From Thiohalocapsa marina (GTDB lineage: Bacteria > Pseudomonadota > Gammaproteobacteria > Chromatiales > Chromatiaceae): 64,000 nt of DNA. Under the pieces are notes generated by a model. That model saw only the letters and a list, made by a program, of their open reading frames with translations, made no database searches and was not told the DNA's origin. The stretch covers positions 209,086-273,085 of the forward strand of contig NZ_VWXX01000004.1 of assembly GCF_008632335.1 (NCBI RefSeq), written 5' to 3'. Below are positions 8,752 through 16,445 of this stretch, piece by piece (within the stretch, counting starts at the first letter, position 1; each line of letters starts with the position of its first letter). A program made the position numbers and the translations under genes.

Positions 8752-9426
8752 TTGGCCCACTCCGACCGCTATGCGATGCTGCTGAGCGCGCTGCCCTACC
8801 ATGGGCCGCTGTTCGGCGCGACCCAGACACCGCTGTCGCGCTTCCGTCTGAACCAGCGCCTGGCGCTGCTCGCCGAGGAGGAACTGCGCTGCCTGGAGGA
8901 TGCGCGCCGCCTGCTCGAGTGGGCGCAGCAGCCGCCGGGGCGCCCGGATGCGCAGGCCGTGCGCGAGGCGCAGGGCGTGATCGAGGGCATGAGCAACGGC
9001 TTCGTGCGCGAGCTCGTGACCTGGCGCCTGGAGATGCGCACCCTGGTTGCGGCCATGCGCCACCGCCATCGCGGCGAGGCCGCACCGCGGGAGCGTCATT
9101 GGGGCTTCGGCCGCTGGGTCGGACACCTCATGCGCCACTGGAACGAGCCCGCCTTCGGCCTCGAGCGCGCCTTTCCATGGCTGCCCGAGGCCGAGCGGCA
9201 CCTGCGCACCGGTGCCGCCGCCGAGCTGGAACGCCTGCTGCTTGGTGTCGTCTGGGACCGCCTGGAGCGGCTCAGCGATGGTCATTATCTCGACTTCGAG
9301 GCGATCGTGATCTATGTCCTGCGCTGGGATCTGATCGCACGCTGGACCACCTACGACGGCGAGCACGCGCTGCAACGCTTCGATGCGCTCGTCGAGCGCG
9401 TCTCCATTCCACAGGCCGGGCGTTAG
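8752..9426 (+). CDS. DUF2764 family protein of the V-ATPase operon
   Basis: 224 residues from a TTG at 8752. An ATG at 8776 would cut into the conserved opening (RYAMLLSALPYHGPL), so the TTG is preferred; GGGAG precedes it. DUF2764 proteins lie between subunits E and A in chlamydial and Bacteroidetes V-ATPase operons. They are thought to stand in for the missing C/d subunit that links rotor and ring. The predicted fold is all-helical, and the second half ends with the pair WDRLERL and WDLIARWTTYD. No separate subunit C gene is visible. The family call rests on recollection of the motif plus the operon position. Confidence 0.75.
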   Translation: MAHSDRYAMLLSALPYHGPLFGATQTPLSRFRLNQRLALLAEEELRCLEDARRLLEWAQQPPGRPDAQAVREAQGVIEGMSNGFVRELVTWRLEMRTLVAAMRHRHRGEAAPRERHWGFGRWVGHLMRHWNEPAFGLERAFPWLPEAERHLRTGAAAELERLLLGVVWDRLERLSDGHYLDFEAIVIYVLRWDLIARWTTYDGEHALQRFDALVERVSIPQAGR

Positions 9427-9456
9427 GCCCGGCCCCGATCACAGGATCTGTCCAAG

Positions 9457-11313
9457 ATGTCCGAGGATGCAGCCATGACACCGTCCGAGACCGGACGCCG
9501 GGACGCGCCTGCCCGCGTGGTCGCGGTGCAGGAAAGTCTCGCCACCATCGAGGCCGGCTGGGAGGGCGGGCAGCGCCGGGCGCTGAAGAAAAACGAGGTG
9601 GTGCTGATCCTGCCGCACCGCCAGGCACCCGACGGCCGTCAGGAGCGCCTGAAGGCCGAGGTACTGCGCGTGCGCGGCGACCTGGCGGATGTGCAGGTGT
9701 TCGAGGACACGCGCGCCGTCGCCATCGGCGACCCGGTGGAGCAGACCGGCGAGATGCTCTCGGTGATCCTCGGCCCCGGCCTGCTCGGCCAGGTCTTCGA
9801 CGGCCTGCAGAGCCCCCTCGACAAGGTGGCCCTGGAGCATGGCGTGTTCCTGCCCCGCGGCGTCGATCTGCCGCCGCTCGATTGCGAGCGCCGCTGGTCT
9901 TTCGTGCCGGCGGTGCAGCATGGGGCGCGTCTGCGCGCGGGCGGCGTGCTTGGCACCGTTGCCGAGGGCCGCTTCACGCACAAGATCATGGTGCCCTTCG
10001 ATGCGGCCGGCGAGGTGGAGGTCACCTGGATCCAGGAGGGCAGCGTGACCCTGGACACACCGGTCGCGCGCATCCGCGACCAGCAGGGCCAGGAGCGCTC
10101 GCTGGATCTGAAACAACGCTGGCCCGTGCGGCGCGCGCTGACCGAGCACATGCTGCGCGAGCGCACGGTGGAACGGCTCTATCCGAACGAGCCCATGACC
10201 ACCACCATGCGTATCGTCGATACCTTCTTCCCGGTGGCGCGCGGCGGAACTGCGTGTATCCCTGGTCCGTTCGGCGCGGGCAAGACGGTGCTGCAGCATG
10301 CCCTTGCAAAGCATTCCGACGTCGACATCGTGTTAGTGGTGGCCTGCGGCGAGCGCGCGGGCGAGGTGGTGGAAACCATCCAGGAGTTTCCGCGCATCAC
10401 CGACCCGCACACGGGCGGCTCGCTCATGGACCGCACCCTGATCATCTGCAACACGTCATCCATGCCGGTCGCGGCGCGCGAGGCGTCCATCTACACCGGC
10501 ATCACCATCGGCGAGTATTACCGCCAGATGGGCTACCACGTGTTGCTGCTGGCCGACTCCACCTCGCGCTGGGCCCAGGCCATGCGCGAGACCTCGGGGC
10601 GGCTGGAAGAGATCCCGGGCGAGGAGGCCTTCCCGGCCTATCTGGAGTCGGCCATCCGCAGTGTCTACGAGCGCGCCGGTCTCATCCGTACCGCCGATGG
10701 CAGCCAGGGTAGCCTGACCATGATCGGCACCGTTTCGCCGGCCGGCGGCAACTTCGAGGAGCCGGTGACCCAGGGCACCCTGAGCACGGTCAAGAGCTTT
10801 CTGGGGCTCTCCTACGACCGGGCCTACCGGCGCTTCTACCCAGCCATCGACCCGCTGATCTCCTGGTCGCGCTACCTGGAGCAGTTGTCCGACTGGTACG
10901 CCCAGCACCTCGATCCGGCCTGGACCGAGCGGGTCGAGGTACTCAAGCAGCTCCTGGTGCGCGGCGATTCCGTGCAGCAGATGATGCAGGTCACCGGCGA
11001 AGAGGGTATAACAACCGAGGATTATGTGGTTTATCAGAAGGCGCTCTGTCTCGACATGGTCTTCCTGCAGCAGGATGCCTTCGACGCGGTCGACGCCTCG
11101 GTGCCCATGGAGCGCCAGAAGCTCGTGCTTGATCGGCTCTGGTCGATCCTGGAGCAGAATGACAACTACCCGGACAAGGAGGCGGTACGGCAGCATTTCA
11201 ACCGGCTTATCGGGCTGTTCAAGAACTTCCATTACGCAGCGAGTGCATCGCCGGATTATCAGCGTCTGCTCGACGAGATCGATGTACTGATCCGTTCCGG
11301 TGGCCGGGCGTAA
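9457..11313 (+). CDS. atpA: V-type ATP synthase subunit A (catalytic)
   Basis: 618 residues. This is the catalytic ATPase subunit of V1, with the P-loop GPFGAGKT at residues 270-277 and the downstream catalytic segment VVACGERAGEVVETIQEFP. The long non-homologous region typical of A subunits, absent from B, lies before the P-loop. LADSTSRWAQAMRE and QGSLTMIGTVSPAGGNF are further hallmarks. It is the last gene of the operon, whereas in most V-ATPase operons A directly precedes B. No F subunit gene is recognised between the operon genes. Confidence 0.97.
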   Translation: MSEDAAMTPSETGRRDAPARVVAVQESLATIEAGWEGGQRRALKKNEVVLILPHRQAPDGRQERLKAEVLRVRGDLADVQVFEDTRAVAIGDPVEQTGEMLSVILGPGLLGQVFDGLQSPLDKVALEHGVFLPRGVDLPPLDCERRWSFVPAVQHGARLRAGGVLGTVAEGRFTHKIMVPFDAAGEVEVTWIQEGSVTLDTPVARIRDQQGQERSLDLKQRWPVRRALTEHMLRERTVERLYPNEPMTTTMRIVDTFFPVARGGTACIPGPFGAGKTVLQHALAKHSDVDIVLVVACGERAGEVVETIQEFPRITDPHTGGSLMDRTLIICNTSSMPVAAREASIYTGITIGEYYRQMGYHVLLLADSTSRWAQAMRETSGRLEEIPGEEAFPAYLESAIRSVYERAGLIRTADGSQGSLTMIGTVSPAGGNFEEPVTQGTLSTVKSFLGLSYDRAYRRFYPAIDPLISWSRYLEQLSDWYAQHLDPAWTERVEVLKQLLVRGDSVQQMMQVTGEEGITTEDYVVYQKALCLDMVFLQQDAFDAVDASVPMERQKLVLDRLWSILEQNDNYPDKEAVRQHFNRLIGLFKNFHYAASASPDYQRLLDEIDVLIRSGGRA

Positions 11314-11390
11314 AATCGAACGACGTGACACGCCCGTACCCATGTTTCTGTCGCTGAGTTCAATCAACTCTTGCTGAGGGTCTATCAATC

Positions 11391-11999
11391 ATGAATTCTG
11401 GCTTCGTTGCTTCCTGTCAATGGCCGCCGGCAAATCCCGAACGGCTTGCGGCACGATTCTCCCGACTCGGCTGGATCGGCCTTTACGTTCAGCTCGCGTT
11501 GCTGACGGTGCCCGTCTTGCTGGCAGTCTATGTGCTGTTTTTCGCGACCCCCGACTCCGCCGCACGCAAGGGCGTCGATCTCAGCAACTACCTGTCCTTC
11601 GGCAGCTTGCTGGTGGCAGTCTTCACGGCCTACTGGTTCTTCCACTACACCAGGGTGGCCAAGCGGATCGCCGATCCCGCCAGCATTCCGCCACTGACCT
11701 CACTGGTGAAGACCGTCTGGATCGGCATCTGGGCCGGCTCGATCGGTATCTTCTTCTCCATGTTGCTGCTGTTCGGGGCCGCCTGGCGGATGCTCTTCAT
11801 ACTGCTCGCCAATCCCCAGACCGGCATCATGGTGGCCCCGGCCATTGGCGGCAGTCCGGCGCAGGCCATCTCGGCGATCGACGGGGTGAGTCTTACGTCG
11901 CTGCTGATCATGCTTGCCGTGGAACTGCTGGTGCTCGGCCTTTCGCTCTGGCTGCTCTACCAGACCACCCGTCCGACGCCAGAGAAGGCGAAGGCGTGA
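11391..11999 (+). CDS. DUF3611-like four-helix membrane protein
   Basis: 202 residues with four clear membrane spans, near residues 28-48, 65-85, 108-135 and 165-190, joined by short polar loops. FSRLGWIGLYVQLALL at the start and TRVAKRIADP after the second span resemble DUF3611 proteins known from cyanobacteria and phototrophic or sulfur-oxidising proteobacteria. No function is known. It starts 77 bp after atpA and may be cotranscribed with the ATPase, but a separate promoter cannot be excluded. Confidence 0.6.
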   Translation: MNSGFVASCQWPPANPERLAARFSRLGWIGLYVQLALLTVPVLLAVYVLFFATPDSAARKGVDLSNYLSFGSLLVAVFTAYWFFHYTRVAKRIADPASIPPLTSLVKTVWIGIWAGSIGIFFSMLLLFGAAWRMLFILLANPQTGIMVAPAIGGSPAQAISAIDGVSLTSLLIMLAVELLVLGLSLWLLYQTTRPTPEKAKA

Positions 12000-12050
12000 C
12001 CGGACTGCGATCCGTGGCACGGACGCCCGTTTCCGCCGCGGGCTGGACCG

Positions 12051-12650
12051 ATGCGCGATAACCTAGACAGCGGTGGTCCGGATCGGAATCCGAGCCAGCA
12101 TCCGAGCCGCCCTGGGCGCGACCTGGGGCGGACTGCCATGGCGACGGCGGCCGTGATACTGCTGATCATCGGCCTGGGCGTGATTGCCAACAAATTGCAC
12201 GAAATCGACGATCAGCTTGCCTACGCCGCCCTGGGCGGGGCGGCGGAAGGCAGCAGCTTGCCAGCCGAGGTGGCGGCAAAAGGCAGGGCCGTCTACGTCC
12301 CTGCCTACTCACAGCTCTACTCGGACGATGGCCGCGCCGTCCCGCTGAGCATCAATCTGAGCGTCAGAAACACCGATCCGGAGCATCCGATCCGCATCGA
12401 CCAGGTGCGTCTCCACGATGATCACGGCGACGGCATGGACGAACTGGTCGATGAGACAAGGGTGCTGGCGCCAATGGCAACCGCGTCATACCTGATCCAG
12501 GGACGCGATCTCAGCAACGGATCGGGGGCCAATTTCGTGGTCGAATGGTCAGCGCAGGAGCAGATCAATCGCCCGATCATCGAGGCCATCATGCTTGGTC
12601 CGGACGGGGTGGCGTTCAAGAGTCGCGGCGAGCCGATCGAGCGCCGTTGA
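12051..12650 (+). CDS. DUF3124 domain protein, membrane-anchored
   Basis: 199 residues. One hydrophobic span (AAVILLIIGLGVIANKL, about residues 33-49) anchors the protein, and the rest should be periplasmic. The domain from about residue 78 matches DUF3124: VYVPAYSQLYSDD, SVRNTDPEHPIRI, and GSGANFVVEWSAQEQINRPIIEAIMLG. The domain occurs in many autotrophic and marine bacteria and its role is unknown. It lies 51 bp downstream of the DUF3611 gene on the same strand. Confidence 0.82.
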   Translation: MRDNLDSGGPDRNPSQHPSRPGRDLGRTAMATAAVILLIIGLGVIANKLHEIDDQLAYAALGGAAEGSSLPAEVAAKGRAVYVPAYSQLYSDDGRAVPLSINLSVRNTDPEHPIRIDQVRLHDDHGDGMDELVDETRVLAPMATASYLIQGRDLSNGSGANFVVEWSAQEQINRPIIEAIMLGPDGVAFKSRGEPIERR

Positions 12651-12683
12651 GGATCCGCCGCAAGCCGGTAGCAGCTAGCAATT

Positions 12684-12773
12684 AAAACCGCAAAGGCGCA
12701 GAGAATGCAGAGACCAGCCAGAGTATTTGTAAGCGCTGCGTACGCTTTGCGCTCTCTGTAACTCTGCGGTCAA
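12684..12773. repeat. Dispersed inverted repeat, copy 1
   Basis: The left arm (12684-12713) begins AAAACCGCAAAGGCGCAGAG. The right arm (12744-12773) is its imperfect reverse complement and ends in CTCTGCGGTCAA. About 30 bp lie between the arms. The same arm sequence recurs at 24.4, 27.3, 31.4/31.8, 35.7 and 51.8 kb. It contains no gene. Confidence 0.85.
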
Positions 12774-12972
12774 CCACGCCGCGGCATACCAGCCACCAAC
12801 CCATGGCGCTGTTTGCGGATGCCCGACGGGTCATCCTAAGAAAGAGCAGCAAGCCACCAGCTGAAAGGCTGATTCCAAAGCCGATTCCCGGCCGGTTGCC
12901 TTTCACCCAACGGGGGATCGCCCGATCGGTGAAAAATCTACGATATCCATCGGGCTTGGTCGTGGTCAGTGG

Positions 12973-13284
12973 TCAGTGGTGAGTGTGGAGTGGCCAGCTG
13001 GCGTCGGTGCCGAGTGGCTGGGTCGACGCCAGCTGGATCCTTGCGCGCCCTCTAGTCTTGCTCGCGAGTCCGAACAGGTTGAAGTCGTTGACGTAGAGCG
13101 CGCCCAGATTCGACTGCAGGGTGGTCAGGAACAGGTCCGACAGGCGCACGCCCACCGTCTCGGCGACGATCTCGGCGTTGGCGCCGGGATAGAAGGCCTG
13201 CACCGAGACCTGGGGCGGGACGATGTCCGGGAACCGGGCCACGGGCAGCACGCGCAATGCAGGATTGCGCGGACTATTTGCCAC
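12973..13284 (-). pseudogene. RND efflux pump (AcrB/MexF-type) relic with internal deletion
   Basis: Read on the minus strand, the frame gives LPVARFPDIVPPQVSVQAFY followed by PGANAEIVAETV, the N-terminal periplasmic start of an RND inner-membrane pump (around AcrB residues 30-62). It then jumps straight to RLSDLFLTTLQSNLGALYVN and DFNLFG, which in intact pumps lies several hundred residues downstream (around AcrB 730). The frame then degrades into unrelated sequence. This is a remnant of a roughly 1,030-residue pump, not a working gene. No matching adaptor or outer-membrane gene is nearby. Confidence 0.8.
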
Positions 13285-13411
13285 CGCCCTTGGGAGCGGT
13301 GTGCAACCGGAAATTAAAACCGAGCACGGTCATGCCGTGACAGTACTGGCGGCATCACCAGCGCAAAGGTAGACTCACCCGGCAACCCCGCTGGTACACA
13401 CCTGCCAGGGA

Positions 13412-14857
13412 TCAGGACGTCGGCACCTTCAGCTTCTGCCCCGGACGGATCACGGTGTCCTGTGGACCCATCGCGTTCAGCTTGCGCAGCTCCGACACCG
13501 TCAGCCCGTTCTGCACGGCCACGCGATACAGCGTCTCCTTGGGCTTGACCACATGGTAGCGAACGCTGCTGCTGGTCGACCGGGCCACGGCCGGCTGGGA
13601 CTTGGCGATGGCCAGCTTTCTAGGCGCCGGGGCCGCTTTCGCCACCGCCGGCGCCGCCGGCGAAGGATGGCTCGCCACACGCTTGAGGGAGCCCGCCGGC
13701 AACCAGACCGTGGAGCCCGCCGGTAACTGGGCGACGCCCGCGCGGGCGCGGTGCTGCCAGTGCAGGTTCAGATCCGCCAGCTGGTGGCCGGCGACGCCGT
13801 AGTGGCTGGCGACATGGTGGGCCGGCATCGGGTGGCGCAGCACCAGCCGGTCATGCGTCCAGGGCTCTTCGTAGGCCAGCCCCTCGGGGAAGTAGCGCTC
13901 GGCGTTGCTGGCCACCTCGCGCGCGGCAATGAACTCGGAATAGAAATTGCGCGAGGCGAAGCCGAAGTACGGCCCCTGGTAGCGCTCGACGATGGCGCCG
14001 ATGTCGTCGCCGTGGATCGCCTTGGCCTTGGCCATGCCGCCCTGACCGTGGTTGTACGAGGTCACCGCCAGCGGCCAGCTGCCGAGCCGGTCGTGGGCCT
14101 CGGACAGATAGCGGGCGGCGCCGTCGGCGGCGAGGATGGGATCGAAGCGCTCGTCGACCGTGCCATTGACGGTCATGTAGATGCGCCCGGTAGCGGGCAT
14201 GAACTGCCACACACCGCCCGCGCCCACCGACGAGCGGGCATTGGTCTGGAAGGACGATTCCACGTGAGGCAGATAGGCCAGGTCCTCGGGCACGCCGTAG
14301 CGCGACATGATCTCGCGGAATTCGGCGTCATAGCGGCCACTGATCTCCACGCCGCGCTTGAAGCGCTCGCGCAGGCCGCGCTGACTGCGCACCCGCTCGT
14401 CGGCGCCGGCCAGCGCCCCGACGCCGCCGGCCTGCTTGAAGCTGTCCAGCAGGGCGCGGTCTTCCGCATCAAGCGGGCGGCCGTCGCGCACCCGCTGCTG
14501 CAGTGCCTGCACGCGCCCCTGGTGGTGGGCCTTGCGGCTGGCGATCAGCGCCTTCTGGGCCGGGGTATAACCCGCCTGAATCGGCTCCGGCAGCCGGACC
14601 ACCTCGTAGATGATGTCCATGTAGCGATCATCGTGGATGGCCACATCCGCGCGGCTCCACACCCCATACACGTGTCGCCAGAACTCGACATTGTCGCGGA
14701 TCTCGTCTGGCACCGGGAAGGTGTCGTTGGCGCCGTACCCGCGGCCCTTGTCGAAGGTGTCCAGCCGCGCATTGTTGCCGGCACACCCCCCAAGGCCCAG
14801 CGCCAGAGCGACCACCAGCAGACAGCCGAACAATCGGCCAGGACGATGTGCGTGCAT
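13412..14857 (-). CDS. mltD: Lytic murein transglycosylase D (MltD-like), lipoprotein with LysM
   Basis: 481 residues from the ATG at 14857, preceded by GAGGGGGATC; the frame extends upstream but without a signal peptide. A lipoprotein signal ends at Cys25 (LGLGGC). The goose-lysozyme-like SLT domain carries the catalytic Glu200 in HVESSF, followed by SSVGAGGVWQFMPATGR and the YLSEAHDRLGSWPLAVTSYN region. A proline/alanine linker leads to one C-terminal LysM domain (YHVVKPKETLYRVAVQNG). It should cleave peptidoglycan glycan strands in the periplasm. E. coli MltD has more LysM units. Confidence 0.93.
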   Translation of the reverse strand: MHAHRPGRLFGCLLVVALALGLGGCAGNNARLDTFDKGRGYGANDTFPVPDEIRDNVEFWRHVYGVWSRADVAIHDDRYMDIIYEVVRLPEPIQAGYTPAQKALIASRKAHHQGRVQALQQRVRDGRPLDAEDRALLDSFKQAGGVGALAGADERVRSQRGLRERFKRGVEISGRYDAEFREIMSRYGVPEDLAYLPHVESSFQTNARSSVGAGGVWQFMPATGRIYMTVNGTVDERFDPILAADGAARYLSEAHDRLGSWPLAVTSYNHGQGGMAKAKAIHGDDIGAIVERYQGPYFGFASRNFYSEFIAAREVASNAERYFPEGLAYEEPWTHDRLVLRHPMPAHHVASHYGVAGHQLADLNLHWQHRARAGVAQLPAGSTVWLPAGSLKRVASHPSPAAPAVAKAAPAPRKLAIAKSQPAVARSTSSSVRYHVVKPKETLYRVAVQNGLTVSELRKLNAMGPQDTVIRPGQKLKVPTS

Positions 14858-15194
14858 GCCCCGATCCCCCTCGTGCAAGCCAGACTCAACGATCTTTCGT
14901 GCTCCGCCGCACCCCGCAGGAAGCGAACACGACCGGCGGATCACTGCCCCCAGACCTGATTTTTACCGACATTCGTCGCATAAACAAGGGTTGGCGACGG
15001 TTTTTTAATTAACGAGACACACCACCGGCCCGCCCGCGGGCCGGCTGACATGGGGCCACCCGTACAAAGGCCCGCCGCATCGCCTACATTTAAAGAGGAA
15101 AGACATCAAGGGGAATGCTGATTTGTTCAGCGTTTCCCGCGCGGGGCAGGAGGCCAATCAGTCAGCGCTTCTCGAATAAACACAGGAGGCCAGC
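14858..15194. other. Intergenic region between divergent mltD and a small unknown gene
   Basis: This 337 bp stretch has no convincing gene. It holds an A/T-rich patch near 14990-15015, a 7-bp-stem hairpin at 15025-15044 (CCGGCCC/GGGCCGG) and one copy of the GGGAA-type palindromic repeat at 15111-15153. Promoters for both flanking genes must lie here, but no -35/-10 pair stands out. Confidence 0.6.
15111..15153. repeat. Palindromic repeat GGGAAnGCTGATT, copy 1
   Basis: A 43 bp element made of GGGAATGCTGA, a short spacer and TTCAGCGTTTCCC, then a tail GCGGGGCAGGAGG. A second, better palindromic copy is at 22760-22803. The two share the same order of stem, tail and GGCAGGAGG. It could be an insertion-sequence end or a REP-like element. 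Confidence 0.75.
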
Positions 15195-15425
15195 ATGTAT
15201 CTCAAGCATCGCAACACAGGCAGACTGGTCGAGGTCCTCGGGCTCGGCGACCTCTACAATCCCATGCACACCGCACTGATCGGGCGCTACCACTACGGCG
15301 AGGAGGTGCAGGAACCGGAGCGGTTCGACAAGAACGATCTGGTGTTCTGCTCCGGCGAGGATCTGCCTCGCTGCTGGATCGACGTGCACTACCGCGACGA
15401 AGAGGCGCGGCACCATCACGGCTGA
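15195..15425 (+). CDS. Small conserved-looking protein of unknown function
   Basis: 76 residues, starting at an ATG 5 bp after a strong AGGAGG. The codon use is GC-rich at third positions, which supports real coding. The sequence is polar with no membrane span, and is rich in acidic residues in the middle (EEVQEPERFDKNDLVFCSGE). LPRCWIDVHYRDEE follows, and the protein ends in a histidine cluster (HHHG). The family was not recognised. It is transcribed away from mltD and towards nrdG. Confidence 0.65.
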   Translation: MYLKHRNTGRLVEVLGLGDLYNPMHTALIGRYHYGEEVQEPERFDKNDLVFCSGEDLPRCWIDVHYRDEEARHHHG

Positions 15426-15516
15426 ACGGACGCGAGCAGAGAAGATCGGATGCAGGCAGAGAATGACAGGCCAGGCAGCCAGGCCGGCAATATGCCCAGC
15501 AAAGCGGGCAGGCCGG

Positions 15517-16275
15517 TCAGCGTGCCCGGACGGAAAAGTGCCGCATGGCCGGCGGAGGTGACAGGTCTGCAGCCAGTGGCGGGGGCACCGCGGCCGGCAG
15601 CGCCTTGAGGGATGCATCGAGGGCATGCGTGGTGTCGCAGTGCTGCAGCACATAGCGCTCGACGCCGGTGTCGGCCAGACGCTGCATCAGGCGTTGCAGG
15701 TAGCCTGCGTCGTCTAGCCCCGGCAATGGCGTCGTGCGGACCTCGTGGGCCACCCCGGCGTCCAGCAACAAATCGAGGCTGCGCCAGGCCCGCTCGCCGG
15801 AACCCGGCACGCCGGTGACTGCCGGGTAGTCTGCCGGCAGCGCCTTGATGTCCAGCCCAACCCAGTCCACCAGCGGCAGCACCGATGCAAGGCGCTCGGG
15901 GTACGGGCCGCCCGTATGCAGCCCGATCCGGAAGCCCAGGGCGCGAATGTCGGTGATGGCATCGGCGAGCGCCACCTGCGCCGTCGGTTCGCCGCCACTG
16001 AGCACCACGGCGTCCAGCAAGCCGCGACGGCTGGCCAGAAACGCCATGACCGCATCCCAAGGCAATTGCTCCGCCTCTTTGGCGGCATCCAGCAGATGCC
16101 CGTTGTGGCAGTAGCGGCAGCGCCAGGGACAGCCGCGACAATAAACCACCGCGGCCAGTTCGCCGGGATAGTCGATGGTGGTCAGCGGCGTCAGGCCGCC
16201 GACCGCAAGGGTTGCCGCGGACGATCCGGTCAAGACGGTGCGCCCGCTCAGGCCGCCTCGCGCGCGGCCTCGCAC
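15517..16275 (-). CDS. nrdG: Anaerobic ribonucleotide reductase activating protein (radical SAM)
   Basis: 252 residues from a GTG at 16275, overlapping the upstream small gene by 28 bp. The radical SAM cluster motif is CPWRCRYC (Cys49, Cys53, Cys56), followed by VVLSGGEPT, the SAM-binding GGE motif. The enzyme uses a 4Fe-4S cluster and SAM to make the glycyl radical on its partner. Here the radical-bearing glycine is on the separate small protein encoded immediately upstream. The N-terminal segment before LTPLTTIDYPGE is longer than usual, so the true start may be downstream. Confidence 0.92.
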   Translation of the reverse strand: MRGRARGGLSGRTVLTGSSAATLAVGGLTPLTTIDYPGELAAVVYCRGCPWRCRYCHNGHLLDAAKEAEQLPWDAVMAFLASRRGLLDAVVLSGGEPTAQVALADAITDIRALGFRIGLHTGGPYPERLASVLPLVDWVGLDIKALPADYPAVTGVPGSGERAWRSLDLLLDAGVAHEVRTTPLPGLDDAGYLQRLMQRLADTGVERYVLQHCDTTHALDASLKALPAAVPPPLAADLSPPPAMRHFSVRAR

Positions 16276-16445
16276 TGAACGGTCCCCTGCGGCTGCTCGC
16301 AGAAATAGGACCGCTCGGCATGCTCCGAGCGCTTGCCGCTGTTGAAGGCGGAAACAGGACGATGATAGCCCATGACGCGGGTCCAGACCTCGCAGCGGGT
16401 ACGTTCCTCGTCGTTCAGTTCGATACGGTCATTGCTCATTTTCAT
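16248..16445 (-). CDS. nrdD: Separately encoded glycyl-radical peptide of class III ribonucleotide reductase
   Basis: 65 residues from the ATG at 16445, which overlaps the stop of the upstream catalytic gene (ATGA); a second ATG at 16439 is also possible. The core reads ERTRCEVWTRVMGYHRPVSA, and the RVMGY glycine corresponds to the radical-bearing glycine (RVCGY in E. coli NrdD). The large subunit upstream stops before any such motif, so the enzyme appears split into a catalytic chain and a radical peptide. I recall similar short nrdD-labelled genes in other proteobacteria. It is coupled to nrdG downstream. Confidence 0.85.
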   Translation of the reverse strand: MKMSNDRIELNDEERTRCEVWTRVMGYHRPVSAFNSGKRSEHAERSYFCEQPQGTVQCEAAREAA

